Part shown: in pieces, positions 36,817-49,700 of the stretch
Numbering within the stretch: position 1 is the first letter of the stretch
Layout: the number at the start of each line of letters is the position of its first letter
From: Theristus sp. LFF4_11
Taxonomy: Eukaryota; Nematoda; Chromadorea; Monhysterida; Xyalidae
Assembly (NCBI GenBank): GCA_030248135.1
Contig: JASANC010003551.1
Coordinates: 1 to 64,000 of the forward strand
DNA: 64,000 nucleotides
Direction: 5' to 3'
Position numbers and translations under genes: made by a program
The notes under the pieces: generated by a model
The model's database searches: none
Told to the model about the DNA's origin: nothing
The model's input: only the letters and a program-made list of their open reading frames with translations

Positions 36817-39200
36817 TATCTAAAAATGCGGGAGACGCATATAAAAGGAGGAATATGGCCTTGTGTAAGCAGTGAAAGACTTGGCTCGACAACCTTTTCA
36901 AGTCTCTGATGTGGTACACACGGATACAAGTACATAAGAGTCATATTTTTGCGCCGCGTTTGTTGTTTACAAGCTTGTTGAAAAGCGTAAAAATTTTGAA
37001 GTTATCTAGATATTTTTCAATTGTCCTCTTCAGTTTAGTCTAAAATCACATCATGTGCGAAATTCTGAACAGCATGGCCGAATAAATGAGGCAGTCCGTC
37101 AAGGCGGGATTAGTCGCTGACTAGGAGTTGTCTTTTTCAAAAATGCCAACATAATTTCCAATCATGTGTGCAAGGGAGAAAGAATGAACAGAATAATACG
37201 GATAATCCATTAGCTTAAAAAACGCGTCAAATTTGGCATACAATTTGGTTTCTGAACTTCTTTTTCTTTTATTCAAAATTCGCGCGCTCCTTGCACCCTG
37301 AAAAAAGCTGCCATGTTTAATCGGCTATACTGTAAATTCTGTGCAAAAAACAGAAACATCAGAGATTGCAAAACATTGCTGCATGTAGCTTTATCGTTGT
37401 TGCTAACGTACGCACCGCTGTGCATACAGCAGCACCAGTGCAAAAAGTGTTGTCTTCCGTTGATTTTCACCCTTTTTACCAAACTCTTGTGCCAGGATAA
37501 ACCGGTGAGTCATTGCCACAGAAGGAGACCTTGCGTTCCCAATGCCTCTGCGATACACTTTGTGCAAACCAGTGTCAGCGATCTAAAGTCTGATCGTTAT
37601 TTTAGTGGTTTTAGAGGTCGCTAAATGCTAGAAAAAGGCAAATGTGAAAGTTTCATTTGTCTACAATGTACGAGGGTTGCCACTTGCAACCTAAATAAAA
37701 AATAAACGGCGCAAAAATATGACTCTTATGTACTTGTATCCGTGTGTACCACATCAGAGACTTGAAAAGGTTGTCGAGCCAAGTCTTTCACTGCTTACAC
37801 AAGGCCATATTCCTCCTTTTATATGCGTCTCCCGCATTTTTAGATAATATTCTGACTTTTACATAAGCCCCGAAGGTCGGACCAAAATCACAATACGTTG
37901 GGCACACAACTCAGGTTTTTCATTTTTCGTTTTTAGGCCAATTTCGTCTATGCTATTTCTACGGCCGATTCGCCCAAAATCGTCACGATTCAGTACCTAG
38001 AAATTGCTCACATAAGAAAACTGACCCAAAAGCCGTGATCGGCGCAATGAATTACCATAGAAAACACCGACTTCTTGTTTTTCATTTCTGGACCGGTTTC
38101 ACTAAATTCCACGGCCGATTCGCCCGAAATCGTCACGATTCAGTATCTAGAGTTGCTCACATAAAAAAACTAACACAAAATCCGTGATCAGCGCATTGAA
38201 TTACCCTGGAAAACATCCTTTTCTTATTTTTCGTTTCTGGACCGATTTCGCCAATTTCCACGGCCGATTCGCCCGAAATCGTCACGATTCAGTATCTAGA
38301 GTTGCTCACGTAAGAAAACTAACCCAAAATCCGTAATCAGCGCATTGAATTACCCTGGAAAACACCCTTTTCTTGTTTTTCGTTTCTGGACCGATTTCGC
38401 CAATTTCGACGGCCGATTCGCCCGAAATCGTCACGATTCAGCATCTAGAGTTGCTCACGTAAGAAAACTAACCCAAAATCCGTGATCAGCGCATTGAATT
38501 ACTACGGACTAGACCTTTTTCCTACTATTTTTCGCAGCTCAGACAAAATTTGTAAGAGTGAAAAACTGATACCCAGTCAAAATGCTACGAACTTTCAAAG
38601 AATGCACAATTTTGACCCAAAAAAGTGCCCGGGCAAAAAAATTAACTAAATTTTCAAAAAATACGGATGAAATTACCCTAGGAAACATTTTTGTTCAACT
38701 GTGAAAGTGTCCCAGCTAAAAATTGAAAGGGCGAACACTTAAAACCAGGTGAAAACCCTCCGAACAATTAAAAATGCCCAATTTTTATCCAAAAACAGGG
38801 TCGGGGTAAAAAATTAACCCAATTTTCAAAATCTCCGGGTGGAATTACCCCTGGGAACATTTTTGTTCGACTGTGAAAGTGTCGCAGGCAAAAATTGAAA
38901 GGGCGAACACATGTTGATTACATACCTGAAAAAAAAGGACAAAGGGAAAGAAGTAACACTGTTTTCAGAATAGGTTTTTCGTGTCTACAGCGTATGAAAA
39001 GTAGTCGGATAAAAAATTTTTCGCGGCTCCAAGCACAACTTTGGGTGTTCGTTTCGTGTGCACGGAACCAAGTTTGTGGCTTATACTATGCTCGCAGGAC
39101 GCAGCGAGCAAATTTGAAAAAAGCGCGCGAGGGGATAACGGCTCATATTATGCGTGATGCGCTGTCCGCTCGCTGGCGCTCGCTCGCGCATCCGCATGAT
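36817..39200 (+). mobile_element. Composite satellite-bearing element, copy B
   Basis: Foldback module 36817-37850, satellite B 37900-38510 (four units of about 130-145 bp with CGGCCGATTCGCCCGAAATC), satellite C 38560-38900 (about two units) and a terminus 39020-39200 nearly identical to window positions 1-180. This is the shortest full copy. Flanks are TAT on both sides, a possible 3-bp duplication. Confidence 0.8.
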
Positions 39201-39899
39201 TATGCATTTTCAACAAGTTTGTTTCAGAGCGCACGTTCTTGAATACCGTAAGTCTTGCATATAAGGTTCCCTCCACTTATAAGACCGCCACCCAAAAACT
39301 TTTATCGCAGTTCCTGCGGGTCGCGAAATAAAATGAAATGAATTTCAAAATTTTGACCGCCCATGAAAACTTTTAATATTTGAAGCAATAATCAGTGCTA
39401 TGAAAATTGGTTACATGCGAAATGCAACATATGCTTATGAATATAGAAATTTTGTAAAAAAATAATTTGACACACCTCTTAACAGAAGTTATGTTTTACT
39501 TTAAAAAACAGAGCGACAAGAATTCATGTCATCGTCCACAAAACTGAAAAATTTTGTACATGTACAGACAATACAACATGGCAAGCCAAGAAAAACCAAA
39601 ATTTGAAACGCTAAATTATTTTCAAAATGGATGGACTCTGTCAAAAACACTAATAGATCATACATGCAATGAGAAAGGTCATCTACGAAACCGAAAAATA
39701 AAGCTGAAAAAGCCGACCAGAACAAATGCACCCGTGAGATACATAGCAAAGAACTTTTGGCAACAACATTTACGATGGAAATTTTTGACAGTACGTGTGT
39801 ACACGTTGATTGCATTCATCTCAAATAATAAAAATACACTTTTGAATGTGCGCCAATTTACGTTTTATTCCATGTGGTGAATGAGCGTCACTTGATCGT
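39201..39899. other. Gene-free spacer downstream of the FMRFamide-receptor-like gene
   Basis: AT-rich. 39245-39300 repeats the CTTATAAGACC block seen at 35330-35520 and is followed by CGAAATAAAATGAAATGAA, a possible retroelement tail. The 3' UTR of the minus-strand receptor should lie here. Confidence 0.4.
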
Positions 39900-42515
39900 T
39901 CACAGATAATATCGAATGTCGTAAGTATCGTGCTGTGCAGCGGCACGCCGATGGATCAACGGTTGACTGTGCCTGCGCTCGCTCAGCGGGGTGCCATTGA
40001 GCAGCAGCGGCTGTCCACGTTCGTTGTGCACTGCCACAGCGACCGTGCCGTTGTTGTTTGCCACTTTGCCATTGTTCAGTCGGTTCAATTGCTCCGCGGC
40101 CGCCGGGCAGTAGCACTGATGGCGTCCGCTCAACCTGCCACAGTTGACACAAGCCGGCGTCGACTGTGCACTGGTCGTCGACAGCACAATGTCAATGTTG
40201 TCTTGCGATGATGTCGATGAGAAACGTTGTTGTTGTTGTTGTTGTTGTGGTTGATTGCGATGGCCCGGCTTGCACCGGCCGCAATTGCGTGTGACCGCAT
40301 CGCAAACACACTGGCACGCACGGTCGAACAACAACGCCAGCCAGCCGCAGCCGCAGCGACGCGACAACACACGACGGAACTTGGAGTTGAACCGCAGATA
40401 GATGCAACAGGTGGTCGCGGCGTTGAAGATCACCATAGCGTTCCCTGTGCGGTTGCACGGTATTGAAGGACAGCAAAATTTATGGAAACAGTTGTTTCAG
40501 AAACACTGGAACGTCTGATTTAGTGATACCGCTTGTGATCCACCGAGCCATTCAGCAAACTGCGTTCATGATATTTTCACTGAAGTCTCAGGAAAATATG
40601 CGGAGCACCAATGGCTGCCGACAGATCCATTGGAATCAAATTGCTTTCAGTGCATAAATCAAATCAAACCAAAAAAACTCGAGTCACCAATTTCGACGAG
40701 CAGCGTGAACGCCTCCGACCGCTGGAACATCATCACTTGTTCGCTGTGCGAGCCGATCATCTCGATGATGTTCGTCGAGAACGTGACCATGTTGCACACG
40801 AGGAACACGGCGACCACGCTGAGCACCATCACCGTCACACTGAGCTCCTTCTCCTCCTTGTCCTGTCGCTTTCGCACGCGCAAGTGATGCCCGATCGTGT
40901 TCGTCGAGATCGTCGAGCTGCTGCGCGCTGCCATCAACGGCCGGCCGCTGTTGTACGTCGGTCGTTGTTGTTGTTGTTCGCGGCGACGCCGGATCGACGC
41001 GACACTGTCGCTGTTGCCGCCGCTGCTGCCGCCGTTGCTCAGCGGGCTCGCCGCGGTCGTCGTCGTCTCCTGCATGCCGTTCTGCATCAACGGAGCGCTG
41101 TTGTTGCGGCGCGTTTGGCCAGTGTTGCCGGCGTGGCTCGCGCGTTGCTGCCGCTTTCGTCGGTTCGTCTTTCTCGTCTTGCTGTTGCCGTTGTTGCTCT
41201 TCGTGCTCACGAACGCGCTACTGGCGGTGGCGGCCGCCGCAGCGGCCATCGTCTCGGACACCTGCGCCAGGTTGGCGGCCTTCTTGCGGCGATTCGGCTC
41301 GGCCAACGTCAGACTGTTGCGGCGTACCTTTGCGAGATACGCGTCGACGTGCGTCGAGTTGGCCGTCAGTTTGATCATCAACTCCGTCAGCTGCATCAGC
41401 GGCCGGCGGATGCGTCGCGACTCGTAGAGGAACTTGAGAAAGTAGATGTTGACCGGGATCAGTATGAGCACCGGTATGATCAGTTGAGTGATCGCGGTGA
41501 AATAGATGTGATAGAGCAGAAAGTACAGCTCGTTGTGCATCAGCGTCGTCGGCTCGAGATGCGTGGTGTGCGCTTTGTAGCGCAGCGAGTAGCACGCCAT
41601 CATGTGCACCTCGAAGAAGCGATTCACGTTGAACAGCACGCCGGAGACGAGAATGGTGGACATCAGGAAGTCGACTCGTTGGCGCGTCAGATGCTTCGCG
41701 GCGAACCGCCGATGACGCACGACGACGCACTGGTAGGTCGACACGAACACCGTGTAGTAGACGGACCAGTACGCGGCAACCTGTCACCGGGAAACGGAAG
41801 TTTTAGGGGGAATCCCGCCTGCTTCGTCTCAGACCAACTGAAAGTGTGTATAGCTGACCTGACCCAGCGGATACAGCCACCGTGTGATGTAGGCGACGAC
41901 GACGGAGACGGGCAACGACTGAATGAACTGTTCAGACATCACCGGTATGGACATCATGAACAAGCCGCACACGATAATGACAAAGTCGCTGACGGACAAC
42001 AGCAGAAAGCAACGGTTCACGGGCGACTGGCGCATCGAGGGCGCGCTGAACGCGACGATGTTCAGGAGGTTGCCGACGAAACCGACGATCAGTATGGGCA
42101 TGTCGACGTACACACGGAACACCACCTGCACGTCATGCAAGAGCAAGCTTAACTGCAGTTTGCGTTGAAAGAATCTGCATCTGGCCTCACTGAAATGGAA
42201 ACGTTTCTGTATACCGAGGTTTGATCTTTAGGCCAGATCTGATGTTTATTCATAGTATTCATAGAGGTAAATTGTCTACCGGACGTCAGTGACGAACGAA
42301 ACTTATCGAAGACGCAAACAGCGAACTAAATCTCGTCTTAATGCACAGCTTGCACAGCTAGAAACCGTTCGAATTGTTCAAGAGCTGACCTGCACCGGTG
42401 GATATTCGCGATCGTAGTAGTAGCATAGTGCCGCTCTCTCTGGCGATTCAGTGGCAGTGGCGTTGACATTGACACTGTCGTTGGCGTAAGCGGTCGTGTC
42501 ATTTAATGACGTCAT
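39900..42515 (-). CDS. FMRFamide-receptor-like GPCR with very long third intracellular loop
   Basis: Exons 42390-42515, 41859-42125, 40688-41780 and 39900-40444 join in phase to 676 aa. The N-terminus (MTSLNDTTAYANDSVNVNAT) carries several N-glycosylation sequons. TM1 has GFVGNLLNIVAF, TM2 LLLSVSDFVII, TM3 SVYYTVFVSTYQCVVV, TM6 VVAVFLVCNMVTF, TM7 EIGNAMVIFNAATTCCIYL followed by FNSKFRRVL. The GNxLN, CN in TM6 and N-A-x-x-N-like TM7 fit the FMRFamide/FRPR group. The E/D-R-Y triad at the end of TM3 is replaced (YQC). The loop between TM5 and TM6 exceeds 200 residues and is low-complexity (A, N, Q, T, S, G). The C-terminal tail has a Cys-rich block, a QQQQQQQ run and Asn-rich stretches. The ligand cannot be deduced. 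Confidence 0.85.
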
Positions 42516-43928
42516 CGTCAACAGGCAGCACACTCATTCGAAACGATTGTAATTTTGACAATCAGTGGATGCAGACCTTTTTGCTGTTGAAGAAATCGAA
42601 ACTTTATTTGCTAATCGTATGATAAAAAACTGTGTTGGGGATGCGAGTAGACCAAGGATAATGGGCATGAACCGCAGCTGCAAAACCAAAAATGGGTGTT
42701 CTTTCAAAAAATGCACATGTGTACAAATGCGCGTCCGCAAGTCATGTACAAATAGTATGCCATATATAATTTTAAAGGCGTTTATACGCTGAAAAATTAC
42801 CAGCTGGACGCGGACACAAAAGCAATCGAGAAAAAAACAAAAAAAAAACAAAACAAAAAACAGTCGATATGCGCAAAACGAAACGCAAATTGTACAGGAA
42901 GTGCATTACCAACATTGGCGGTGTTGGTGTTCGGTCACACAGTTGATTTTGGAAACGCGAATGTTTTTGGCGCACACAGTACACTCCGGCATATTACATT
43001 CGAATGTTGTTAGTTGTTTCTTCACGCAATTTGTGTTGTTAGCAACGCCTTTTTCTGTGATTCCTTGTGAGAATGAATGAAAAACGTTTTTTTTTACTCA
43101 AAATGGTTTTTGTGGTGGTCGCCCGCATGACCAATCAGGTTACAAAACTAAAAGCCGCACATTTCAGTTGAAAGTAATGTGTCGACCAGGTGTGTGGTCA
43201 CTTGAAGAATTTTGGAATTGCATCAAGTGCCAATACATGCGAAAGGGCCAAATCATGTGCGTACTGTAACTGTGTGTGTATGTGAGGTGAACATTTGAAA
43301 AATGCGTTGTAAACAAATGCGAAAAGACGAAAAGTTGCTCCACTCACACGAGGTCCAACCATGTTTTTGCAGGAATTCATTTTCATTTATTCCTCCTCTG
43401 CACGATTGCATGAATACCTGATCACCTATAAGCAAGCAAGCGTGTATTGATTGTCATTATGATGCGAAAATACCATGCGCTGGCAACTTTTCTCTCTGAA
43501 ACTCATTTTGCATCTTCGCATAAAAGGCGAAGCAAAATAAAGGTCTTAAGTTTCAAATTCCGGAAGTTTTTTTCAAATTTGTTTCACAATAAAAGCCAAA
43601 CTTTAGTGCACTCGGACCATCCTGTGGGTGTGCACGGCTTAACATAAAGCAAATCAACCAAAACATGATTTTTGACGATTTTTCAATCTAGACATAACTC
43701 TCGTAAGAAAATCGTTTATTTTGGAAATATCGTCTTATCCCATCCAGAATGCAAAGTTGCTCAAATTGGGTGTCAATTGTCAAAATGGTACATTACCGGT
43801 ATTTGCTATCTGATATAACGAATGTTGTTGTACAGAAAATCACATTAATTTTGAACTTTTTTTGTCTCACTTTTGATACCTAATTTTTTCAACTTCAAAA
43901 CCATTCTTTGATATAATATTTTGGTAAA
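42516..43928. other. Upstream flank of the receptor, gene-free
   Basis: Likely promoter side of the minus-strand receptor. AT-rich with no recognisable exon or repeat. Confidence 0.4.
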
Positions 43929-44615
43929 TCTTGTATTGTATACACTCGCAAAACACCGGGTCCCTTGTGGCTTTATTGCCCGGGATGGTTGATTTTGTGA
44001 GATTTTACTACCTAGGTTCGCTGATGTTTTGCCCAGACTATAAGATCTGTCTGTGGTAAAACAGCTTCGGCAGTTCTGCCTGGTGTCCGTCGCACTGACG
44101 AGCCAGGGGGCACCGCGGTATGCGTCTACCTGGCGAAACCGCAAAAAACAGCGAACTTCTTGTATTGTATACACTCGCAAAACACCGGGTCCCTTGTGGC
44201 TTTATTGCCCGGGATGGTTGATTTTGTGAGATTTTACTACCTAGGTTCGCTGATGTTTTGCCCAGACTATAAGATCTGTCTGTGGTAAAACAGCTTCGGC
44301 AGTTCTGCCTGGTGTCCGTCGCACTGACGAGCCAGGGGGCACCGCGGTATGCGTCTACCTGGCGAAACCGCAAAAAACAGCGAACTTCTTGTATTGTATA
44401 CACTCGCAAAACACCGGGTCCCTTGTGGCTTTATTGCCCGGGATGGTTGATTTTGTGAGATTTTACTACCTAGGTTCGCTGATGTTTTGCCCAGACTATA
44501 AGATCTGTCTGTGGTAAAACAGCTTCGGCAGTTCTGCCTGGTGTCCGTCGCACTGACGAGCCAGGGGGCACCGCGGTATGCGTCTACCTGGCGAAACCGC
44601 AAAAAACAGCGAACT
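43929..44615. repeat. Three identical 229-bp tandem units with a hammerhead-like core
   Basis: Units start at 43929, 44158 and 44387 (CTTGTATTGTATACACTCGC) and read identically; the next 8 bases after the third repeat CTTGTATT. Each unit on the plus strand carries CTGACGA, then GCCAGG...CCTGGC (a 6-bp stem), then GAAA (unit 1: 44095-44101, 44102-44107 with 44129-44134, 44135-44138). That is the conserved core of a hammerhead ribozyme with its stem II. The cleavage-site strand is not in a standard position; see findings. Confidence 0.9.
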
Positions 44616-46410
44616 TCTTGTATTATCGTGTCTCATTTACAAGATCTTACATATATATTTTTCACACTTGTTTCTTAATAATTTTTCATGTTTGAAATCT
44701 TCACGCAAAAAACAAACAGCTTTTGAAAAGCTTTTCAAGTTTGACGATGAATGGACGTAGTGGATTAGGGCTATAAATGGACCAGGTTAGCAAATGGCTA
44801 GAATGTCTACGGGTGTAACACAGTGCGTAGGTGCACAGACATCAGCAAAGGAATCGAACCGTGAAATATGCAGACGCAACCAGAGGTATTGATGCTGCCT
44901 AACGAAACAAAAATTAAAATAGCCTCTCCTTTTGTAGTTGTGTTCTCTTGCTAACGATCTTCTGTCATATGGTCAACATGTGGAAATGGACTTGTAAAAT
45001 GCGGCCTCTTGATTACGAACTGTGTGTTTCCCTTTGACGGAACGCAATGATAATGTAGCTGGTAACGGAAAATCAAGTCCACTGAAGGGTTTTGCTCATG
45101 CGCAGAAAAACAGGCAACGACGATTTTCCGGTTGCGTTGGCCGTAACGTCTTGATTGGAATAGACACCAACAGCGTTCATTTTCGGACGTGCTTTCTCAT
45201 TTTCGAGTCTGAAGAAGTGACACTGAACATTGTGTGTGTGCGTGGCCCACCCAGGTAGTGGCGATGTCTTTTTGCTCAACAGGACAGCACTCGCTCTTGC
45301 CGAGCTTTCAGGTCTCGGTTTGGCAGTCGTTTCAGAGATTCAGTTATTTGGGCTCAGCTGGTTTTGTATCATTCTTTTGCAAGAAGGTTGAAGTAGAAGT
45401 TACTCAAATTTCACACAGTGTGACCGCAAAATTGCACACAAGCGTTCAACTCTTGCCTCGAAAAACTGATTTACAACGAAATATCGTGAAAATACATGTA
45501 GATTCCTTTTTCAAAAACCATTCTATTTCATAAAGCGTTACGTTCAAATGAATAGGTGGCGTTCAAAAAAATGAGCGATGGAAGAGTTTGTGCTTCAGCG
45601 CTTTGTGTCAACACAAAAACCTGATCAACCGTTCTTCCAGTTGCCCATTGTTCAAAGCGAACTACTCCAGTACAGCAGTGTACTTAAGTTGCAATCAGCT
45701 GCGAAAAAACCGAATGCTGAAATTATGCCAATGAACGGCAAAGTTATACCAAATTTGATTTCTGAAAAGTTATGCGGCAATGCCACTTATACATTCTCTA
45801 CCAGGAATAACTTAATTTTGTGAATGCCGAGCTCATACAACTGAGATTCAGTGGTTGCCACTATGAAAAAGCACATAATGGCACTTTGGCAACTAAAGAG
45901 CAATACACGTATGCTCTGTGAAGCTCGTCCAAGAAGCTACAAACATTGAAATGCTTATAATAAAGTGTACTTGCAGCGTCAGTCAAAATAAAAAAACTAA
46001 GAAAATCACGCAAGCGAAGTGCAGTTTACTCAACTTTGTGCGTCTCGGTAGACAGATTTTGCAACAAATGCACACGGTATCACGCAATCCGCGATTTGTG
46101 ACCGAAAGACTCACGAACGTCTGACGCATGCAACATATTGAAAATTAGCAAACAAGGCAACACATTATGAATAAAACATAAAGCCGGTGGTACACTCAAA
46201 TTTGATTATTTCTGAAAAAAACAGAGGGAATACGAAGCAATCGTATTTCTATCTCTTAACGTCGTAAGATCACGGAATCCACTCTGTGGATCAACACTCA
46301 CACTGATAATTCAGTTGTGGATTCTCAATAAATATATGTAATTTCATGAACAAACCTGTGATCACAGCTGTTCGCTACCACATGAAACTTGTTTCGAAAC
46401 ATTCTAAATG
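44616..46410. other. Gene-free region
   Basis: Only short open frames without domain content or splice support (for example 45578-45823). Nothing else recognised. Confidence 0.4.
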
Positions 46411-46705
46411 TACAGGGTAATCAAAAGACGTCAATTTTTGATAAACGCTTCGATTTCGCGACTATGCATTAATGTCTGAAGCTGAAATTTACATCGCTTA
46501 TAGTCATTTGGTTCTCATTTGTTGTAAAAAAAATCAACAAAAAATGTGAAACAGAAGTACACACATGTAGTATTTTTGGCTAAAATTTTTACACAAGAAA
46601 TGGGAATCACAACTGACTATAAGTGATGCAAATTTCAGCTTCAGACATTAATACAGTCGCAAAATCGAAGCGTTTTAAAAATTGACGTTATTTTATCACC
46701 CTGTA
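46411..46705. mobile_element. MITE with TACAGGGT termini
   Basis: About 295 bp. The left arm starts TACAGGGTAATCAAAAGACG and the right arm ends ATCACCCTGTA. Arms of roughly 95 bp pair with some mismatches (CTGAAGCTGAAATTTACATC with GATGCAAATTTCAGCTTCAG). TA at both ends fits a mariner-type MITE. Confidence 0.85.
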
Positions 46706-49700
46706 TATGTAAGTGATTATTTAGCAACAAGCTCAGTTTACAAATGACATCGTGTCTAATATGCATGTGTCTAGTCTATACATTATTTTTTTAAGATGTG
46801 TTTTGTTTTGACTTGTCGAAAACAAAAAAACCGCACCAAAGCCAAAGCAATCCAACGCTTCTGTTTGTAAGTTTGGAAAAATTGCAAAATTTTGAACCTC
46901 GTGAAAACGTAAAATAGCTTCAATATAATCAAGAGCAATGAGGAAAGCAAGTTCAATCTCCTGGGACACCAAACAAACTTTTCCAGTAATAACATTGGCT
47001 GCGTCACACCTTATGAAAAAGTTGCATGCTTTTATTTCGACGCGTGTGGCCAATTTCCCTGTTATGGAGACCATATGCAGCTATTTTGAAGTTTTTTTAT
47101 TCAAAAACAAACCATTGCGCAAATATAACTGACGCAAAAAACACATAGTTCAAAACGACTATATCCAGGGCCACAGTGCCAACTAAGACAATACACGGGA
47201 CAAGCTGCACATCCCAGGAAATAACTGGGTGTATACCACATATGCGGCGTATATGTAATGCCAACCGGCGCATTTTGGAACATGTATTTAGCACACATCT
47301 CTCACGTGCAAACATTTTTTCGATTACTGATTGGCTATACGTTCGATTTGAACATGTTTATTGGTCATACAGTAGCGCCGTTAAACCCAGTCATTAACAT
47401 CGGAATGATGTGTCATAAGTGTTTAACAATGGGAGCACATTGAGTTTGTTGCGGAAACATTGTGAACATTATTGTTTTGAAATTTCTACGTACATAGTTT
47501 GACTATACATAATTCTGAAAATTATATATTCTCTCGTGAGTTGCGGCGAGACACGTTTAGTGTCATGCAGTGTTGCATGATAGTGAATTTTTAGGTCCGC
47601 TTTTAGCAAATATCTAGATAATTATGGCGTTAAAATACAGGGTGAACCAAAAGCAGCGACTAATAGAAATTTCAGCTCAAATGGCTGCAAATATTTTCAC
47701 GAAACTGCGGCGCTTCTAAAGTTGTAAGTAGTTATTTTTAACCCTGTATATGCATACATCATTGCGCATAGGCTGGTTTATGCAGTTCCGGTTGGGGGTT
47801 TGTTCCCACACAAACGCCCCGGATGATCTGAAGCATGCAGTATTTTTTCATCTGTTCAATGAACATCGCAAAAAGCAGAATAACGAATGACAAAAATGTA
47901 ACAAAACGAAGCTAATTACTAATTTGCACGTTCTCTGGAACCAAATAAGGGAGACGAACAGCGACATACAAGCCGGAGTTGGGTTGGAGGATACGCCCGT
48001 GCCATTGGCAACACAAACAATATTAGCTGAGACCGAATCTGACGCCAGACACAGCACGGCAACTGTACGGCATCTCCTCTATGCTTGGTCGCGACTCGAC
48101 ACGGGGTTACTTCTGTGGTCATCATCGAGGCTTTTTGTAAAACGAACAAAAAAATCAAAGCAATGGAATTAAAGACTGCTACAGATTGAGCCATGATGGT
48201 CAGAATGCGGAATGCGCACATGTGGAATGTGCCGTGCACCCTGCATGCTGTTCTCGACATTTCATATTTTGTCTGGTGGAAATTGAGGATGTATTTGTTA
48301 ATAATCAACATAAGCTTCTTTTATGTGAGTGCGCGGCTTCCACTTTTTTTAGCATGTTATACATGTATGTACTGTATGTATGTGTACCAGAGAGGCACAC
48401 CGGACAAGGTAGCACTAGGCACGTGAGCATCCCAGACAACGTTCATTTGCATATGGGCATATCGCAAAAACGCGAGAAATTTGATTTTCAGTCAAAATTG
48501 ACGATCATTTTGGTGGCGTAAGGTGCACATGCTCGTAAAAATTATTCAAATTTTTTTCACCGGCCCTCCCCCACACCGGCACGCCAGGCCAAACGACGTT
48601 GAATCAAAAATGAGATACGACGGACACAAACGTTTATTGGTTGTATTGGAATAAATGATGCATTCAGTCAACTATATTCTTAAATAAAAGTTTCAGACTC
48701 AATACACAAATGTAACAGTGTGCACAAAAAGTTTTGCGTTATGGTTTCGCAGTTTGAAAAAAATAGATCGCTGAAGTTATGTGCGTACATGTATGTGTAA
48801 AATAATTTACTAGATTCCTGCAAGCATTTTTGTAACCAGTTAAAAATAAAAAAGTTAAAAATCATTGCTAATCATTACTCGAGCGAGCTCTGAAGAACTT
48901 CAGAACTTTATGGAACGGTTCAGCACACAGAAACTTTTCAATGGGAAATGACGCAGGCAAAGTTTCGTTCTTGACCACCATGCACGTGGTAAACAAAAAA
49001 AACAAATGTTGCCTGAGCGATACGGTCTTACGCAAGAAAGCCGCCCAAAGTTTGAGGCAAATATTCAGCCAGCAAAAAACGACCCAAAATCATTTAGGAA
49101 AACAGCCGCTCCATATGACCGTCGGAGACAAAAAAGGGAAGCCACTTTTTCCCGCGTTTCTGTAGCATCTGAAAACATATGCGTTGAATTAGGTTTTTTA
49201 GTTTTAACGGCGTGTATTGCCAGTTTGACCATACAGAATAATTTCTCCTTTCAGCTGCCGCGCGACGGAACTAAAAGTTTGAGTGGCCGCCAGGCCCCCG
49301 ATGTCAGTTAGTTATGCCTGATTGCGTATCATTGTGACTTCAGGGACGCGTATGATGCCTGAATGGGGCACCACTGCCCAGGTGGTCCTGGCCGTGCACA
49401 GCCCACATTCCACAAATCGCAACTAAGTAGGTCAACTGAACTGTTTTGCCGCATTGTAAGACACCACTGATGTTGCGCACGCGACACACAGTATCTTTTG
49501 GTTTCAACTTTTCAAACGCTCTGAAAACACACATACACACACGCACACACACAGCTGGTACACGGTGCTTAATTGCGGTTATTCGCGAAGCGTAGTGTAT
49601 CATCGGTTTTGCTGCTTTGCTGCAGTTTACCACTGCAGAATGCTAAAAAATATTAGACAACAATTTTTCAGTGTCAACTGATTAACTGAACTTGGTTCGG

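Noticed and set aside
40611..42152. 513-aa open frame on the plus strand
   Set aside because: It is antisense to the FMRFamide-receptor-like exons, which have family motifs, matching phases and splice sites. The plus frame is Arg/His-rich nonsense caused by GC-rich codons opposite.
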